From: Hyunsoonleella ulvae
GTDB taxonomy: Bacteria; Bacteroidota; Bacteroidia; Flavobacteriales; Flavobacteriaceae
DNA: 64,000 nt
Reading direction: 5' to 3'
Assembly: GCF_016827605.1 (NCBI RefSeq)
Contig: NZ_JAEPJQ010000001.1
Span: 62,001 to 126,000, forward strand
Below, one piece after another: positions 17,108-25,577 of the stretch. The translations under genes were made by a program, and so were the position numbers. The notes under the pieces are model-generated. The model did not search any database, was not told where the DNA came from, and saw nothing but the letters and a program-made list of their open reading frames with translations. Position 1 is the first letter of the stretch. Every line of letters starts with the position of its first letter.

Positions 17108-17169
17108 CCAACACCCAACACCAAACACCCAATACCCAACACCTAATAGCCAATAGCCAATAGCCAAAC
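17108..17169. repeat. Imperfect heptanucleotide array (CCAAYAS)x9
   Basis: Units read CCAACAC, CCAACAC, CAAACAC, CCAATAC, CCAACAC, CTAATAG, CCAATAG, CCAATAG and CCAAAC. The array is 26 bases after the TTAGCTC array and 74 bases before the peptidase start. The period is the same and the sequence unrelated. The rest of the 486-base gap 16758-17243 shows nothing else clear. Confidence 0.8.
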
Positions 17170-17243
17170 ATAAAATTTTTTATTACGCAATAATGTAAGT
17201 AAATTTAGGGTTTTATAGACTACTATATAAAATTGCGAAAAAG

Positions 17244-18677
17244 ATGAAAAGAATAAAAGCCCTAACACTAATATTGGCTACCCTAGTTTTAACTAGTTGT
17301 TTTGAAGATAGAGACGATGTCCCAATTCAAACCAAAGAGATTAATGATTTTGTTTGGAAGGCTATGAATTTTGTGTACCTATACAAAGATGAGATCCCAG
17401 ACCTTGCTGATAACAGGTTTTCCAACAATGATGAATATAATGAATACCTCAATAGCTTTACAACCCCAGAAAATTTATTTGAAAGCTTAATTTTTGATCC
17501 AAATACAACAGATCGATTTAGCTTTATCGTTGATGATTACATTGCGTTAGAACAACAATTCTCTGGTGTTTTTGTAACCAACGGCATGGAATTTACACTG
17601 TATGCAGCTCCAAATAGCAATACAGACCTTATTGGTGTAGTACGATTGGTACTTCCTAATTCTGATGCTGACAATAAGGGTGTAAAACGAGGTAATTTAT
17701 TTGCTCAAATAAATGGCACTACCTTAACACGAGATAATTTCTCCTCCCTATTTAATCAAGATAGTTATACAATTAATTTGGGTACGTATAATGATAATGG
17801 TACTCCTGAAACCACAGACGATAGTATAGAAAACACAGGCACAAACATAAGCCTAGATAAATTCCAGTATACCGAAAATCCTATTTTTATTTCTGATGTT
17901 TTACAAGTTGCAGGTCAAAATGTAGGCTATTTAATGTATAACGGATTCACATCAGGATCTGAAAACGAACTCAATACAGTATTTGGCAACTTTAAATCAA
18001 ACAACATACAACATCTGGTTTTAGATTTACGCTACAACCCTGGTGGAAGTGTTAGTACTACAACTTTTTTAGCAAGTATGATTACAGGACAATTTACTGG
18101 AGAGGTTTTCGAAAAATTAATATACAATGAAAATTTACAAGAGCTAAATACCGATTTTTTATTTGCAAATTCATTACCAAATCAAACAGGCATTAATAGC
18201 TTAGGGCTAAGTAAGATTTACGTTCTTACCACATCTAGATCTGCATCTGCAAGTGAAGGTTTAATTAATGGGCTATCACCATACATAGATATAGTACAAA
18301 TTGGAGAGAATACTACAGGAAAAACACAAGCCTCAAGAACATTTTACGATTCTCCAGATCTAAGTAGAGAAGGTGCTAATCCAGCTCACACCTATGCTAT
18401 ACAGCCTTTAATTGCAAATGGCATCAATAAAAATAGTGAAACCGTACCTGGTACAGGCCTAACACCATCCATAGGTTTTGAATACGAAGAAAGACCATTA
18501 AATCTAGGGAGTTTGGGGGATGTTAACGAACCCATGTTAGCTTTGGCTTTGGCCGACATAGAAAATTCCACTAGCAAAAGGTTCTTAATAAAAGATATAC
18601 CTGCTTTAATCACGCAAAAAGAAATGGACAGTTATGATTTCCTTCCATTTGAGAAAGGTGGTATGATAGCAGATTAA
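17244..18677 (+). CDS. S41 (C-terminal processing) peptidase lipoprotein
   Basis: A 477-residue serine peptidase of the CtpA/tail-specific family, anchored as a lipoprotein (LATLVLTSC, Cys19). A helical N-terminal region (about 28-100) is followed by a diverged PDZ-like segment (about 105-175: VRLVLPNSDADNKGVKRG, FAQINGTTLTRDN). The catalytic domain follows at about 215-440. DLRYNPGG at 261-268, the nucleophile region SRSASASEG at 331-339 and the Lys base in GENTTGKTQ (Lys360) are all intact. Location is the periplasmic face of a membrane. The substrate is unknown. The heptamer arrays just upstream could affect its expression. Confidence 0.92.
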   Translation: MKRIKALTLILATLVLTSCFEDRDDVPIQTKEINDFVWKAMNFVYLYKDEIPDLADNRFSNNDEYNEYLNSFTTPENLFESLIFDPNTTDRFSFIVDDYIALEQQFSGVFVTNGMEFTLYAAPNSNTDLIGVVRLVLPNSDADNKGVKRGNLFAQINGTTLTRDNFSSLFNQDSYTINLGTYNDNGTPETTDDSIENTGTNISLDKFQYTENPIFISDVLQVAGQNVGYLMYNGFTSGSENELNTVFGNFKSNNIQHLVLDLRYNPGGSVSTTTFLASMITGQFTGEVFEKLIYNENLQELNTDFLFANSLPNQTGINSLGLSKIYVLTTSRSASASEGLINGLSPYIDIVQIGENTTGKTQASRTFYDSPDLSREGANPAHTYAIQPLIANGINKNSETVPGTGLTPSIGFEYEERPLNLGSLGDVNEPMLALALADIENSTSKRFLIKDIPALITQKEMDSYDFLPFEKGGMIAD

Positions 18678-18689
18678 TTTTAGTTTTTT

Positions 18690-19406
18690 TTGAAACCACA
18701 CAAAACCTACTTCAACTGGAGCTCCGGTAAAGATTCCGCCTTGGCACTCTATCATATATTACAAGATGATAGTTTTGCTGTCGAGGAACTCATTACAACT
18801 GTAAACTCTCACTACAACCGCGTATCGATGCATGGGTTGAGAAAAGAGCTATTGGTAACCCAGACCAATGCTCTAGATATCCCTGCGAGCTTTATAGAAC
18901 TCCCGGAAATGCCAAGTATGGAAGTGTATGAACAAAAAATGAACGCAACGGTCTCAAGGTTGAAAAATGAAGGCTTTACCCATTCAGCTTTTGGAGATAT
19001 CTTTTTAGAAGACTTACGCAAATACCGCGAAGACCAATTAGCAAAACAAAGCTTTAAAGCTGTATTTCCCATATGGAAAAGGGATACTAAAGAACTGTTA
19101 AACGAGTTTCTAAATCTAGGTTTTAAAACCATAATTGTTTGCGCAAACTCCAAATACTTTGGCGAAGATTTTGTTGGTACAGTTATAGATAAACACTTTA
19201 TAAATAGCCTCCCCGATGGTGTAGACCCATGTGGGGAAAACGGAGAATTTCACACCTTTTGTTTTGATGGCCCTATTTTTAAAAACCCCGTAGCATTTAA
19301 AATAGGAGAAAAAGTATACCGCGAATATGACCACCCAAATACTGACGACTCTGTTTGTACTGCGGATAAATATGGTGTTTGGTACTGTGATTTACTTCCA
19401 GTTTAA
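18690..19406 (+). CDS. Dph6-related ATP pyrophosphatase
   Basis: A 238-residue protein with the adenine nucleotide alpha-hydrolase fold. The PP-loop YFNWSSGKDSALALY is at about 6-20, followed by TTVNSHYNRVSMHGLRKELL. GDIFLEDLRKYREDQ and DPCGENGEFHTFCFDGPIF are the conserved central and C-terminal motifs of the diphthine-ammonia ligase group. Bacteria lack diphthamide, so the real reaction is probably another ATP-dependent amidation; the substrate is unknown. The TTG start at 18690 is 12 bases after the peptidase stop, suggesting one transcript. Confidence 0.85.
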   Translation: MKPHKTYFNWSSGKDSALALYHILQDDSFAVEELITTVNSHYNRVSMHGLRKELLVTQTNALDIPASFIELPEMPSMEVYEQKMNATVSRLKNEGFTHSAFGDIFLEDLRKYREDQLAKQSFKAVFPIWKRDTKELLNEFLNLGFKTIIVCANSKYFGEDFVGTVIDKHFINSLPDGVDPCGENGEFHTFCFDGPIFKNPVAFKIGEKVYREYDHPNTDDSVCTADKYGVWYCDLLPV

Positions 19407-19445
19407 TTCTGCAAGATTTTTAAAACCTGATAAGCATGAAAGATA

Positions 19446-19478
19446 GAACCTACAAGGCTTCTAAAACCTTGTAGGTTC
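19446..19478. repeat. Hairpin repeat downstream of the Dph6-like gene
   Basis: A perfect 12-bp stem, GAACCTACAAGG / CCTTGTAGGTTC, with a 9-base loop. Degenerate relatives (CTGCAAG ... TAAAACCT) lie at 19410-19427 and 62584-62605, so it is a dispersed element that may double as a terminator. No strong T-run follows. Confidence 0.6.
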
Positions 19479-19512
19479 GATTACATTTAATTTGGAAATC
19501 CTCAAAAAACAG

Positions 19513-19543
19513 ACCTGTCATTCTGAACTTGATTCAGAATCCA
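19513..19543. repeat. TGTCATTC-type palindromic repeat
   Basis: CCTGTCATTCTGAACTTGATTCAGAATCC forms a short TTCTGAA / TTCAGAA hairpin. It shares its ends and centre with the element at 62320-62371. Confidence 0.55.
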
Positions 19544-19605
19544 CAGTTAAATTATAAGAACCAGAAACAAGTTAAGGTTAACAAAAACTTAGTATATTCA
19601 ATCAT

Positions 19606-20178
19606 TTAGCCAACCTGGCGCTCTAAAGCAATAAAATGCGTCTTCGTAGTATCATGATGGTATAAGGGAAAAATCTTTACTTCACATTCATAAGGGTTTC
19701 CATCTTTCTTGTAATTAGTAATACCTTCCTTAAAAGGTAAATTACCTTGAAGCTTTTGTTTTATACTTCTCCTCGAAATGCTGGAAGAATTATCACCTTG
19801 TAAAATCCTTGGCGTTTTATTCAAGACTTCAACCTTGGAGTAACCCGTCATGTTAGAAAACCCCTTATTTACCCACACTATTTTTTGATTTGAATCAGTA
19901 ATAATAATAGCTTCATAAATTTCATTTTCAAAAATTGAATCTATATTGTTTTCCCAATTCATCTCTATAGCAAAAGCCTTTACCTTCTTTATATCCTGTA
20001 ATCGTCTAGCATCATTTAAACCATTAAAATAGTCTTGTCCATAAATATCCCAACTCATAAGTGGTGTTATTATTCTGGAGCTATTCGAAATTTTAGAAGA
20101 CACCTTTATATACTCCTCCTTACTTAAGGATGAGAGATATACATCCAAGCACATCATCTTAGATAAATTGTGTTTCAT
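19606..20178 (-). CDS. PAS-domain protein in the B12 receptor operon
   Basis: A 190-residue soluble protein. One PAS domain fills about 90-188: IIITDSNQKIVWVNKGF, MTGYSKVEVLNKTPRILQG, ITNYKKDGNPYECEVKIFPL and ending HFIALERQV. This is close to the LOV pattern, but at the photoactive Cys position (GRNCRFLQ in LOV domains) it has Pro (NKTPRILQ), so it should not be a flavin photoreceptor of the LOV type. Residues 1-88 match nothing I know. It starts 11 bases after the BtuB-like gene and so should be transcribed under the same cobalamin riboswitch. No output domain is present; it may be a sensor that binds a partner. Confidence 0.8.
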   Translation of the reverse strand: MKHNLSKMMCLDVYLSSLSKEEYIKVSSKISNSSRIITPLMSWDIYGQDYFNGLNDARRLQDIKKVKAFAIEMNWENNIDSIFENEIYEAIIITDSNQKIVWVNKGFSNMTGYSKVEVLNKTPRILQGDNSSSISRRSIKQKLQGNLPFKEGITNYKKDGNPYECEVKIFPLYHHDTTKTHFIALERQVG

Positions 20179-20189
20179 GGTTTCAAGGC

Positions 20190-22091
20190 TTATAAATTCA
20201 AATTCAATCCTAAACTCACATTTCTACCTCTTGTAGTATACCCTAATATTTCAAAGTAATCTTCATTGAGAAGATTGGTAATGTTTGCAAATACTTTTAC
20301 CTTGTCTTTAAGGATTTTATGACTAAAATATAAGTCAATTAAAGAGTAAGCACTTAAATCTTCGTTAACAAACGTAGAAAAATTGGTATCCGTTCGCTCT
20401 CCAACGAATTGATAGTTTAAAGACGCAAAAGTGCTTTCACAAATAGCGTAACCTATACTTGCATTTGCTTTGTGTTTTGGTATTCGTAAGCGTATACCGT
20501 CTTTAACCTCAATAAATGTATAATTTGTAGAAATTGATAAATCATCAATCAAATCTATTTGGGCTTCTATTTCAATACCATGAACAGTAGCATCAGTTGT
20601 GGCATTTTCGTATGTTGATCCGAAAATAATCGTGTTTTCTTCATTTCTATTGAAGTAAACAACGCTTAAACGTAAATTCTTTTTAGTATTATACTCGATT
20701 CCCCCTTCAATAGTAACATTCTCCTCTGGCTCTAAATCAGGATTTGGTCCAAAAAAACCAAACAATTGGGACAAGTTAGGTGCAATAAAAGACGTTGCAT
20801 AAGACCCAAAGGCTTTAGCATACCCTTTACCCAGGGAAATACTGTATGAAGGATTAAAATTATATACAAAATGAGAACCATACTCACTATGGTTATTCAT
20901 CCTCCCTCCTGCATTGACATTTAAACCAAATTCTGACACATAAACAACGTTTAAATACGGATCGGTATTCGTAAAGCTTTCATCATCGGTAAAAACGCTT
21001 TTATAATCTCCATAATTTAAACCAACAATGGTATAAAATTTATCATTGAAGTTGTATTTATTAAAAGCATCAACAACATAACTATCCGCCTCATTTACAG
21101 AGCCAAAAGCAGAAATAGTTTCCCTATCAATTTTAGTATATGCCGCATTTACTTGAAAGCTTCCATTCTTATAGGTAAATTTCGGAGCAATACCTACACG
21201 CTTTTGTTGCGAAATAAATTCATCATCAGTATCCGCAAAAGCAAAGGTAGGAGGTGGAAAACCATCTATATCTGTTTTAAACTTATCTAAACTAGCATAG
21301 GCTGTGAACGCTATATTATCACTAAACTTATAACCCAGCTTTACATTAGTATTGTACCTTGAAAACGGATCTTTCTCGGGAGTTTCAGATGCAGCTGCAG
21401 ATAATCCGTCCACAAATTGATTGCCAAAACTGGCCAGATATGTTAACTTATTTAAAGTTCCATTTACTGAAACATTGTTAATAAAACTAGCTCCATTATA
21501 ATTCAAATCATCCTGCGTTTGATTGGTACCTACAACACTTAAAAAATTACCAGATATTTTATCTTTAGAAGCTTTTTTAGTAGTAATACTTATAACTGCA
21601 GTCGCTGCCGCATTACCATATAAGGTACTAGCCGCTCCTTTTATAATTTCTATGGATTCAATGGTGTTTAAATCCATTAGGCGTAAATCAAATTCATTAT
21701 TTACCAAAGAGGGGTCGTTTAGTTGAACACCGTCCACCAACACTAAAACCTGTCTGTTATTACCACCACGAATAAAACTGGAAATATTTTGTCCAGCCAC
21801 ACTACGGGAACCATTAATTTCAATACCACTTTTGGTATTAATCAATTCTGTTAGTGTTCTACCTTGATTCCTCTCAATTTCTTTTTGAGAAATTTTAATC
21901 ACTGTTTTACCTGAATTTTCACGTTTTAAGGCAAAACGAGAGTCTGAAACAACAACCTCATCCAGTTGCTCTACTTTTGTTGAATCTACCTTTTGTTCTT
22001 GTGCAAATCCAAATAATGATATACCAAAGCATAGTACACCAAAGACACCTGTTTTTTTGTTCATTTTAAAATAATTACTCGAGAATCGCAT
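20190..22091 (-). CDS. btuB: TonB-dependent receptor, probable cobalamin transporter BtuB
   Basis: Up to 633 residues. The likelier start is the ATG at 22064 (MNKKTGVFGVLCFGISLFG), which gives a proper signal peptide ending FAQ. A TonB box-like EQLDEVVVSDSRF precedes the plug domain (about 50-170: KTVIKISQKEIERNQGRTLT, QVLVLVDGVQLNDPS, IESIEIIKGAASTLYGN). A 22-strand barrel follows and ends in the classic aromatic-rich terminus (TRGRNVSLGLNLNL). The plug and size match BtuB more than siderophore receptors. The 5' leader is a cobalamin riboswitch, which is strong support for B12 as substrate, and an ABC importer of matching type is divergent from it. Confidence 0.88.
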   Translation of the reverse strand: MRFSSNYFKMNKKTGVFGVLCFGISLFGFAQEQKVDSTKVEQLDEVVVSDSRFALKRENSGKTVIKISQKEIERNQGRTLTELINTKSGIEINGSRSVAGQNISSFIRGGNNRQVLVLVDGVQLNDPSLVNNEFDLRLMDLNTIESIEIIKGAASTLYGNAAATAVISITTKKASKDKISGNFLSVVGTNQTQDDLNYNGASFINNVSVNGTLNKLTYLASFGNQFVDGLSAAASETPEKDPFSRYNTNVKLGYKFSDNIAFTAYASLDKFKTDIDGFPPPTFAFADTDDEFISQQKRVGIAPKFTYKNGSFQVNAAYTKIDRETISAFGSVNEADSYVVDAFNKYNFNDKFYTIVGLNYGDYKSVFTDDESFTNTDPYLNVVYVSEFGLNVNAGGRMNNHSEYGSHFVYNFNPSYSISLGKGYAKAFGSYATSFIAPNLSQLFGFFGPNPDLEPEENVTIEGGIEYNTKKNLRLSVVYFNRNEENTIIFGSTYENATTDATVHGIEIEAQIDLIDDLSISTNYTFIEVKDGIRLRIPKHKANASIGYAICESTFASLNYQFVGERTDTNFSTFVNEDLSAYSLIDLYFSHKILKDKVKVFANITNLLNEDYFEILGYTTRGRNVSLGLNLNL

Positions 22092-22145
22092 GGATCATCA
22101 TACGCAAACTTTTATCCCGAAAGTTTAACTTAATTGTTTGAATAT

Positions 22146-22345
22146 GGCAGGTCTCCTGACTTATTTAATGTTACTTTACCTTCCCAGCATAACGCCAGTG
22201 GTTTTGTAGTAAGCAACATCCTTTACTCTTAGGTGCTGAAATGATTTCAGCATAAACTTACAGTTGCGGGAACAGTTCTGGAATTCCACCAGATTCCCTT
22301 TTAATTGATACACGTGTATCCTTGATTTCTTTCAGGATCTCATTA
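22146..22345 (-). ncRNA. Cobalamin riboswitch
   Basis: Read on the minus strand, the leader has the conserved core in order. GGGAATCTGGTGGAATTCC is followed by GTTCCCGCAACTGTAAG, then CCACTGG with TGGGAAGG downstream, and finally AGTCAGGAGACCTGCC. This is the Rfam-type cobalamin pattern. The element ends about 55 bases before the first possible start of the receptor gene. By known behaviour, adenosyl- or other cobalamin binding should lower expression of the receptor and the PAS gene. Exact ends are approximate. Confidence 0.93.
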
Positions 22346-22366
22346 GTATCAAACCAAAATTCTATG

Positions 22367-22374
22367 CAAAAGTA
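22367..22374 (-). promoter_or_regulatory. Promoter -7 box for the riboswitch transcript
   Basis: On the minus strand this reads TACTTTTG, fitting TAnnTTTG, and sits about 20 bases upstream of the riboswitch. No clear -33 TTG is present. Confidence 0.5.
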
Positions 22375-22415
22375 AACAATCCCTTTAATGTTTATATAAA
22401 AACTTTAAATAATAT

Positions 22416-22423
22416 TACTTTTG
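22416..22423 (+). promoter_or_regulatory. Promoter -7 box for the btuF-C-D operon
   Basis: TACTTTTG fits TAnnTTTG and lies 20 bases upstream of the TTG start of the binding-protein gene. This promoter makes a transcript that does not include the riboswitch, which lies on the opposite strand. Confidence 0.5.
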
Positions 22424-22443
22424 AAGAGATTAAACACTGAGTT

Positions 22444-23589
22444 TTGAAAAAGCTAATCTTCTTTTTAAACATCTTACTTTTTATTTCATGTAAAAGTGAA
22501 CTAGGTAAAAAACCAAAAGAAAATGTTGAAGGTGTTCCTGTAAAGTTGAAGTATGCAAAAGGGTTTTCAATAAAAAAGCTTGAGACCTATACCATTATAG
22601 AAATACATAAACCTTGGCCTGAATCAAAAAGAAAATATCGATATGCACTATTAAAAAACAATTACGAGCCAGATTATTGGATCGATGAGAAACAAAGATT
22701 TGATAATACTATAGAGTTACCAATAAGAAAAATTGTTGTTACCTCAACAACCCATCTTCCTGCACTGGAATTATTACATGTCGAAAAATCACTCGTAGGA
22801 TTCTCTGGAAATGATTATGTATCTTCCAAAAAAATCAGAAAACTAATTGATAATGGAGACATTAGAGAATTGGGTAAAAACGAAGGCTTGAATACGGAAG
22901 TATTACTAGAATTAAACCCTGATATTTTAGTAACATTTGGAATTGAAGGAGGCAATCGTTCACTGGAAACCATTAAAAAATCTGGTATTCCAGTAATTTT
23001 TAACGGTGATTGGGTAGAAAGCTCTCCTCTTGCTAAAGCGGAATGGATTAAATTCTTTGGTGTTTTATTTGGTAAAGAAAAGGAAGCCGATTCTATTTTT
23101 AATACCATTGAAAAAAATTACCTAGAAGCTAAAGCACTAGCTAAAAATGTTATAAACCAACCAACCGTATTGAGTGGCGCCATGCATAGCAATATTTGGT
23201 ATTTGCCCAATGGCACAAGTAACGAGGCACAATTTTTAAAGGATGCCAATGTAAATTACCTATGGAAAGACACAAATGGGTCTGGAAGCTTAAAATTAAA
23301 TTTCGAGTCGGTTTTTGTAAAGGCTAAAACTGCCAACATATGGTTAAGCCCATCAAACTATTCCAGCTACATTGATCTTAAAAATGGTAACGAAAACCAT
23401 AGTATATTTGATGCATTTCAACATAAAAACATCTATACATTTACCAATACTACTGGTTCTACTGGTGGCGTTTTATATTATGAATTGGGAATGACACGAC
23501 CAGATTTGATATTAAAAGACATCATAAAGATTTGCCATCCAGAATTGCTTCAAGATTATACACCTTATTTTTTTAAACCCTTAGAATAA
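22444..23589 (+). CDS. btuF: ABC transporter substrate-binding lipoprotein, BtuF-like
   Basis: A 381-residue lipoprotein (LNILLFISC, Cys16) with a helical-backbone (class III) periplasmic binding fold. The N-lobe has RKIVVTSTTHLPALELL and LLELNPDILVTFGIEGG; the C-lobe has WIKFFGVLFGKEKEADSIF and a final long helix (MTRPDLILKDIIKICHPELL). It is a member of the BtuF/FhuD family. The TTG start is followed at once by a signal sequence. It heads an operon with permease and ATPase genes. The substrate is inferred to be cobalamin from the divergent riboswitch-controlled receptor; a ferric siderophore or haem is the alternative for this family. Confidence 0.85.
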   Translation: MKKLIFFLNILLFISCKSELGKKPKENVEGVPVKLKYAKGFSIKKLETYTIIEIHKPWPESKRKYRYALLKNNYEPDYWIDEKQRFDNTIELPIRKIVVTSTTHLPALELLHVEKSLVGFSGNDYVSSKKIRKLIDNGDIRELGKNEGLNTEVLLELNPDILVTFGIEGGNRSLETIKKSGIPVIFNGDWVESSPLAKAEWIKFFGVLFGKEKEADSIFNTIEKNYLEAKALAKNVINQPTVLSGAMHSNIWYLPNGTSNEAQFLKDANVNYLWKDTNGSGSLKLNFESVFVKAKTANIWLSPSNYSSYIDLKNGNENHSIFDAFQHKNIYTFTNTTGSTGGVLYYELGMTRPDLILKDIIKICHPELLQDYTPYFFKPLE

Positions 23590-24621
23590 TTGCCTAACAC
23601 ACAAACATACCGTTTACCATTTATCATTCTAACATTGGTTTTAGTGGTTTGTTTCTTTATCAATATAAGTTTAGGTTCGGTATACATTCCCTTAAAGGCT
23701 ATTTTTAATAGCCTGATTGGAAACACAACAACGCAAGAAACATGGCAGTATATTATTCTAAATTACAGATTACCTAAAGCTTTAACAGCAATTATAGTGG
23801 GCTCTGGTTTAGGCATTTCTGGTTTGTTAATGCAAACCTTATTTAGAAACCCACTAGCTGGTCCTTTCGTTTTAGGCATAAGCTCAGGAGCAAGTTTAGG
23901 TGTAGCTTTAATTATTTTAGGCTCTGGAATTTTTGGAGGTGTTTTGGCATCACTTTTTGTAACAAAATGGGGCATTGTTATCGCTGCTGGCCTAGGAAGT
24001 TTTTTAGTATTATTAGCTGTACTCACAGTTTCCATAAAAGTTAGAGACACTATGGCTATTTTAATCATAGGCTTGATGTTTGCAAGTATAACAGCGTCTA
24101 TTGTAAGCGTGCTTTCTTATTTTGGGTCTGCAGAACAACTACAACAATACATTTTTTGGGGTTTTGGTAGCTTAGGACATTTATCATGGCAAGATTTAAT
24201 AGTTTTAATAACAGTTTACTTAATTGGCATTTTATTAGCCATCATCTCTACAAAATCTTTAAACACTTTATTACTAGGGGAAAATTATGCTAAAAGTTTG
24301 GGAGTAAACATCAAAAACAACAGATTTATCATTATTATAGCTACGAGTCTATTAGCTGGAACCATCACTGCTTTTACAGGACCTATTGCTTTTATTGGTT
24401 TAGCCATCCCACATATTACAAGACAACTTTTTAATACCTCTAACCACAAAATACTACTACCTGCTGTATTTTTGTTGGGGGCTATAGTACTATTAATTTG
24501 CGATAGCGTTTCCCAATTACCTAATAGCGACTTTGCATTACCTATAAATGCTATTACCTCTCTAGTAGGTGCTCCTGTGGTAATTTGGTTATTAATTAGA
24601 AAACGTAAAATGATATTTTAA
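23590..24621 (+). CDS. btuC: FecCD-family ABC permease, BtuC-like
   Basis: A 343-residue inner-membrane permease with about nine or ten helices. FecCD hallmarks are LPKALTAIIVGSGLGISG, LLMQTLFRNPLAGPFVLG (the loop that contacts the ATPase) and GPIAFIGLAIPHITRQL. Typical length. It begins with TTG directly after the stop of the binding-protein gene, with no gap, so translation is coupled. It would act as a homodimer with the ATPase encoded next. Confidence 0.92.
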   Translation: MPNTQTYRLPFIILTLVLVVCFFINISLGSVYIPLKAIFNSLIGNTTTQETWQYIILNYRLPKALTAIIVGSGLGISGLLMQTLFRNPLAGPFVLGISSGASLGVALIILGSGIFGGVLASLFVTKWGIVIAAGLGSFLVLLAVLTVSIKVRDTMAILIIGLMFASITASIVSVLSYFGSAEQLQQYIFWGFGSLGHLSWQDLIVLITVYLIGILLAIISTKSLNTLLLGENYAKSLGVNIKNNRFIIIIATSLLAGTITAFTGPIAFIGLAIPHITRQLFNTSNHKILLPAVFLLGAIVLLICDSVSQLPNSDFALPINAITSLVGAPVVIWLLIRKRKMIF

Positions 24622-24637
24622 ATGCTAAAGTGAAAGC

Positions 24638-25432
24638 GTGAGCGAAGACAAAAGACATATCATCCTTAAAACCGATAACTTATCCATAGGGTATTCATCC
24701 AAGACATCCCAAACCGTTGTGGCTTCAAACATCAACATTACATTAGAAAGTGGAAAGTTGGTAGGATTAATTGGCGCTAATGGCATAGGTAAATCTACAC
24801 TTTTAAGGACGCTTACCAAAGTACAGAACCCAATTAGTGGGGATGTAATTTTGAATAATAAGCCCCTTCTGGAATATGCTGCCTTAGACTTGGCCAAGAT
24901 GCTAAGTTTAGTACTTACAGAACCCGTTGCATCAAAAAATCTTTCTGTTGTTGAGTTGGTAGCTCTCGGCAGGCAACCTTACACTAATTGGATAGGAAAT
25001 TTGCTAAAGCAGGACATCAAAATTATTGATACAGCTCTGGAACAAACCAACATTACTGCATTAAAACATAAAAAATGTTTTGAACTCAGTGACGGACAAC
25101 TTCAAAAAGTAATGATTGCCCGTGCCTTGGCTCAAGATACAGATCTTATTATTCTAGATGAACCCACCACACATCTAGACATGTATCATAAAGCCTATAT
25201 TTTAAAATTGCTGCAACAATTGGCAAAAAATACAGGTAAAACTATTTTGTTTTCATCCCATGAAATCGATTTAGCAATTCAACTTTGCGATACCTTAATT
25301 GTAATGACTGAAAGTGAAGTTGTTTCTGATGAACCTTGCAACCTTATTTCTAAAGGTACTTTTAACAAATTATTCCCTAAAGATTTAATTAGTTTTGATG
25401 AAACTACAGGGAGTTTTAGGTTTAAAAAGTAG
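24638..25432 (+). CDS. btuD: ABC transporter ATP-binding protein, BtuD-like
   Basis: A 264-residue cytoplasmic ATPase of the FecE/BtuD group that powers the importer. Walker A GANGIGKS is at 46-53. The signature LSDGQLQKVMIARAL begins at 150 (Asp in place of the second Gly of LSGGQ, common in this group). Walker B LIILDEPTTHLD is at 170-181, and the switch His is in LFSSHEIDLAI. The start is GTG at 24638, 16 bases after the permease stop. Confidence 0.92.
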   Translation: MSEDKRHIILKTDNLSIGYSSKTSQTVVASNINITLESGKLVGLIGANGIGKSTLLRTLTKVQNPISGDVILNNKPLLEYAALDLAKMLSLVLTEPVASKNLSVVELVALGRQPYTNWIGNLLKQDIKIIDTALEQTNITALKHKKCFELSDGQLQKVMIARALAQDTDLIILDEPTTHLDMYHKAYILKLLQQLAKNTGKTILFSSHEIDLAIQLCDTLIVMTESEVVSDEPCNLISKGTFNKLFPKDLISFDETTGSFRFKK

Positions 25433-25464
25433 TAAGCAGTATACAGTGTCAGTTGGCAGTAGCT
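25431..25464. repeat. Degenerate heptanucleotide array after btuD
   Basis: Units AGTAAGC, AGTATAC, AGTGTC, AGTTGGC and AGTAGCT have a 7-base period with one 6-base unit. They begin within the btuD stop codon. A short hairpin (GCTTT / AAAGC) follows and may terminate the btu operon. Confidence 0.5.
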
Positions 25465-25527
25465 GCTTTCTAAAAAAAGCATTCATTCAAAAATTTAGTT
25501 ATGTTGATACTTTGCATCTTCACACTT

Positions 25528-25557
25528 TTGCAAGAGGTAATAAATCATTTATATTTG
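25528..25557 (+). promoter_or_regulatory. rmuC promoter
   Basis: TTG at 25528-25530 and TATATTTG at 25550-25557 are separated by 19 bases, an exact match to the Bacteroidota TTG / TAnnTTTG arrangement. The ATG follows 20 bases later. Confidence 0.75.
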
Positions 25558-25577
25558 GTTAAACTTCTTTTTACACA

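Noticed and set aside
17028-17169. Possible CRISPR array
   Set aside because: Units are 7 bases with no spacers; it is a tandem microsatellite.
19446-19478. GTAGGTTCGATTAC looked like a tRNA T-loop
   Set aside because: It is one arm of a 12-bp perfect hairpin repeat; no acceptor, D or anticodon stems are present.
19606-20178. LOV photoreceptor
   Set aside because: The photoactive Cys of the GRNCRFLQ motif is replaced by Pro in NKTPRILQ, so flavin adduct formation is not expected; kept as a PAS protein.
20190-25432. Siderophore uptake locus
   Set aside because: FecCD and BtuF/FhuD families also serve iron, but the receptor leader is a clear cobalamin riboswitch, so B12 is preferred.
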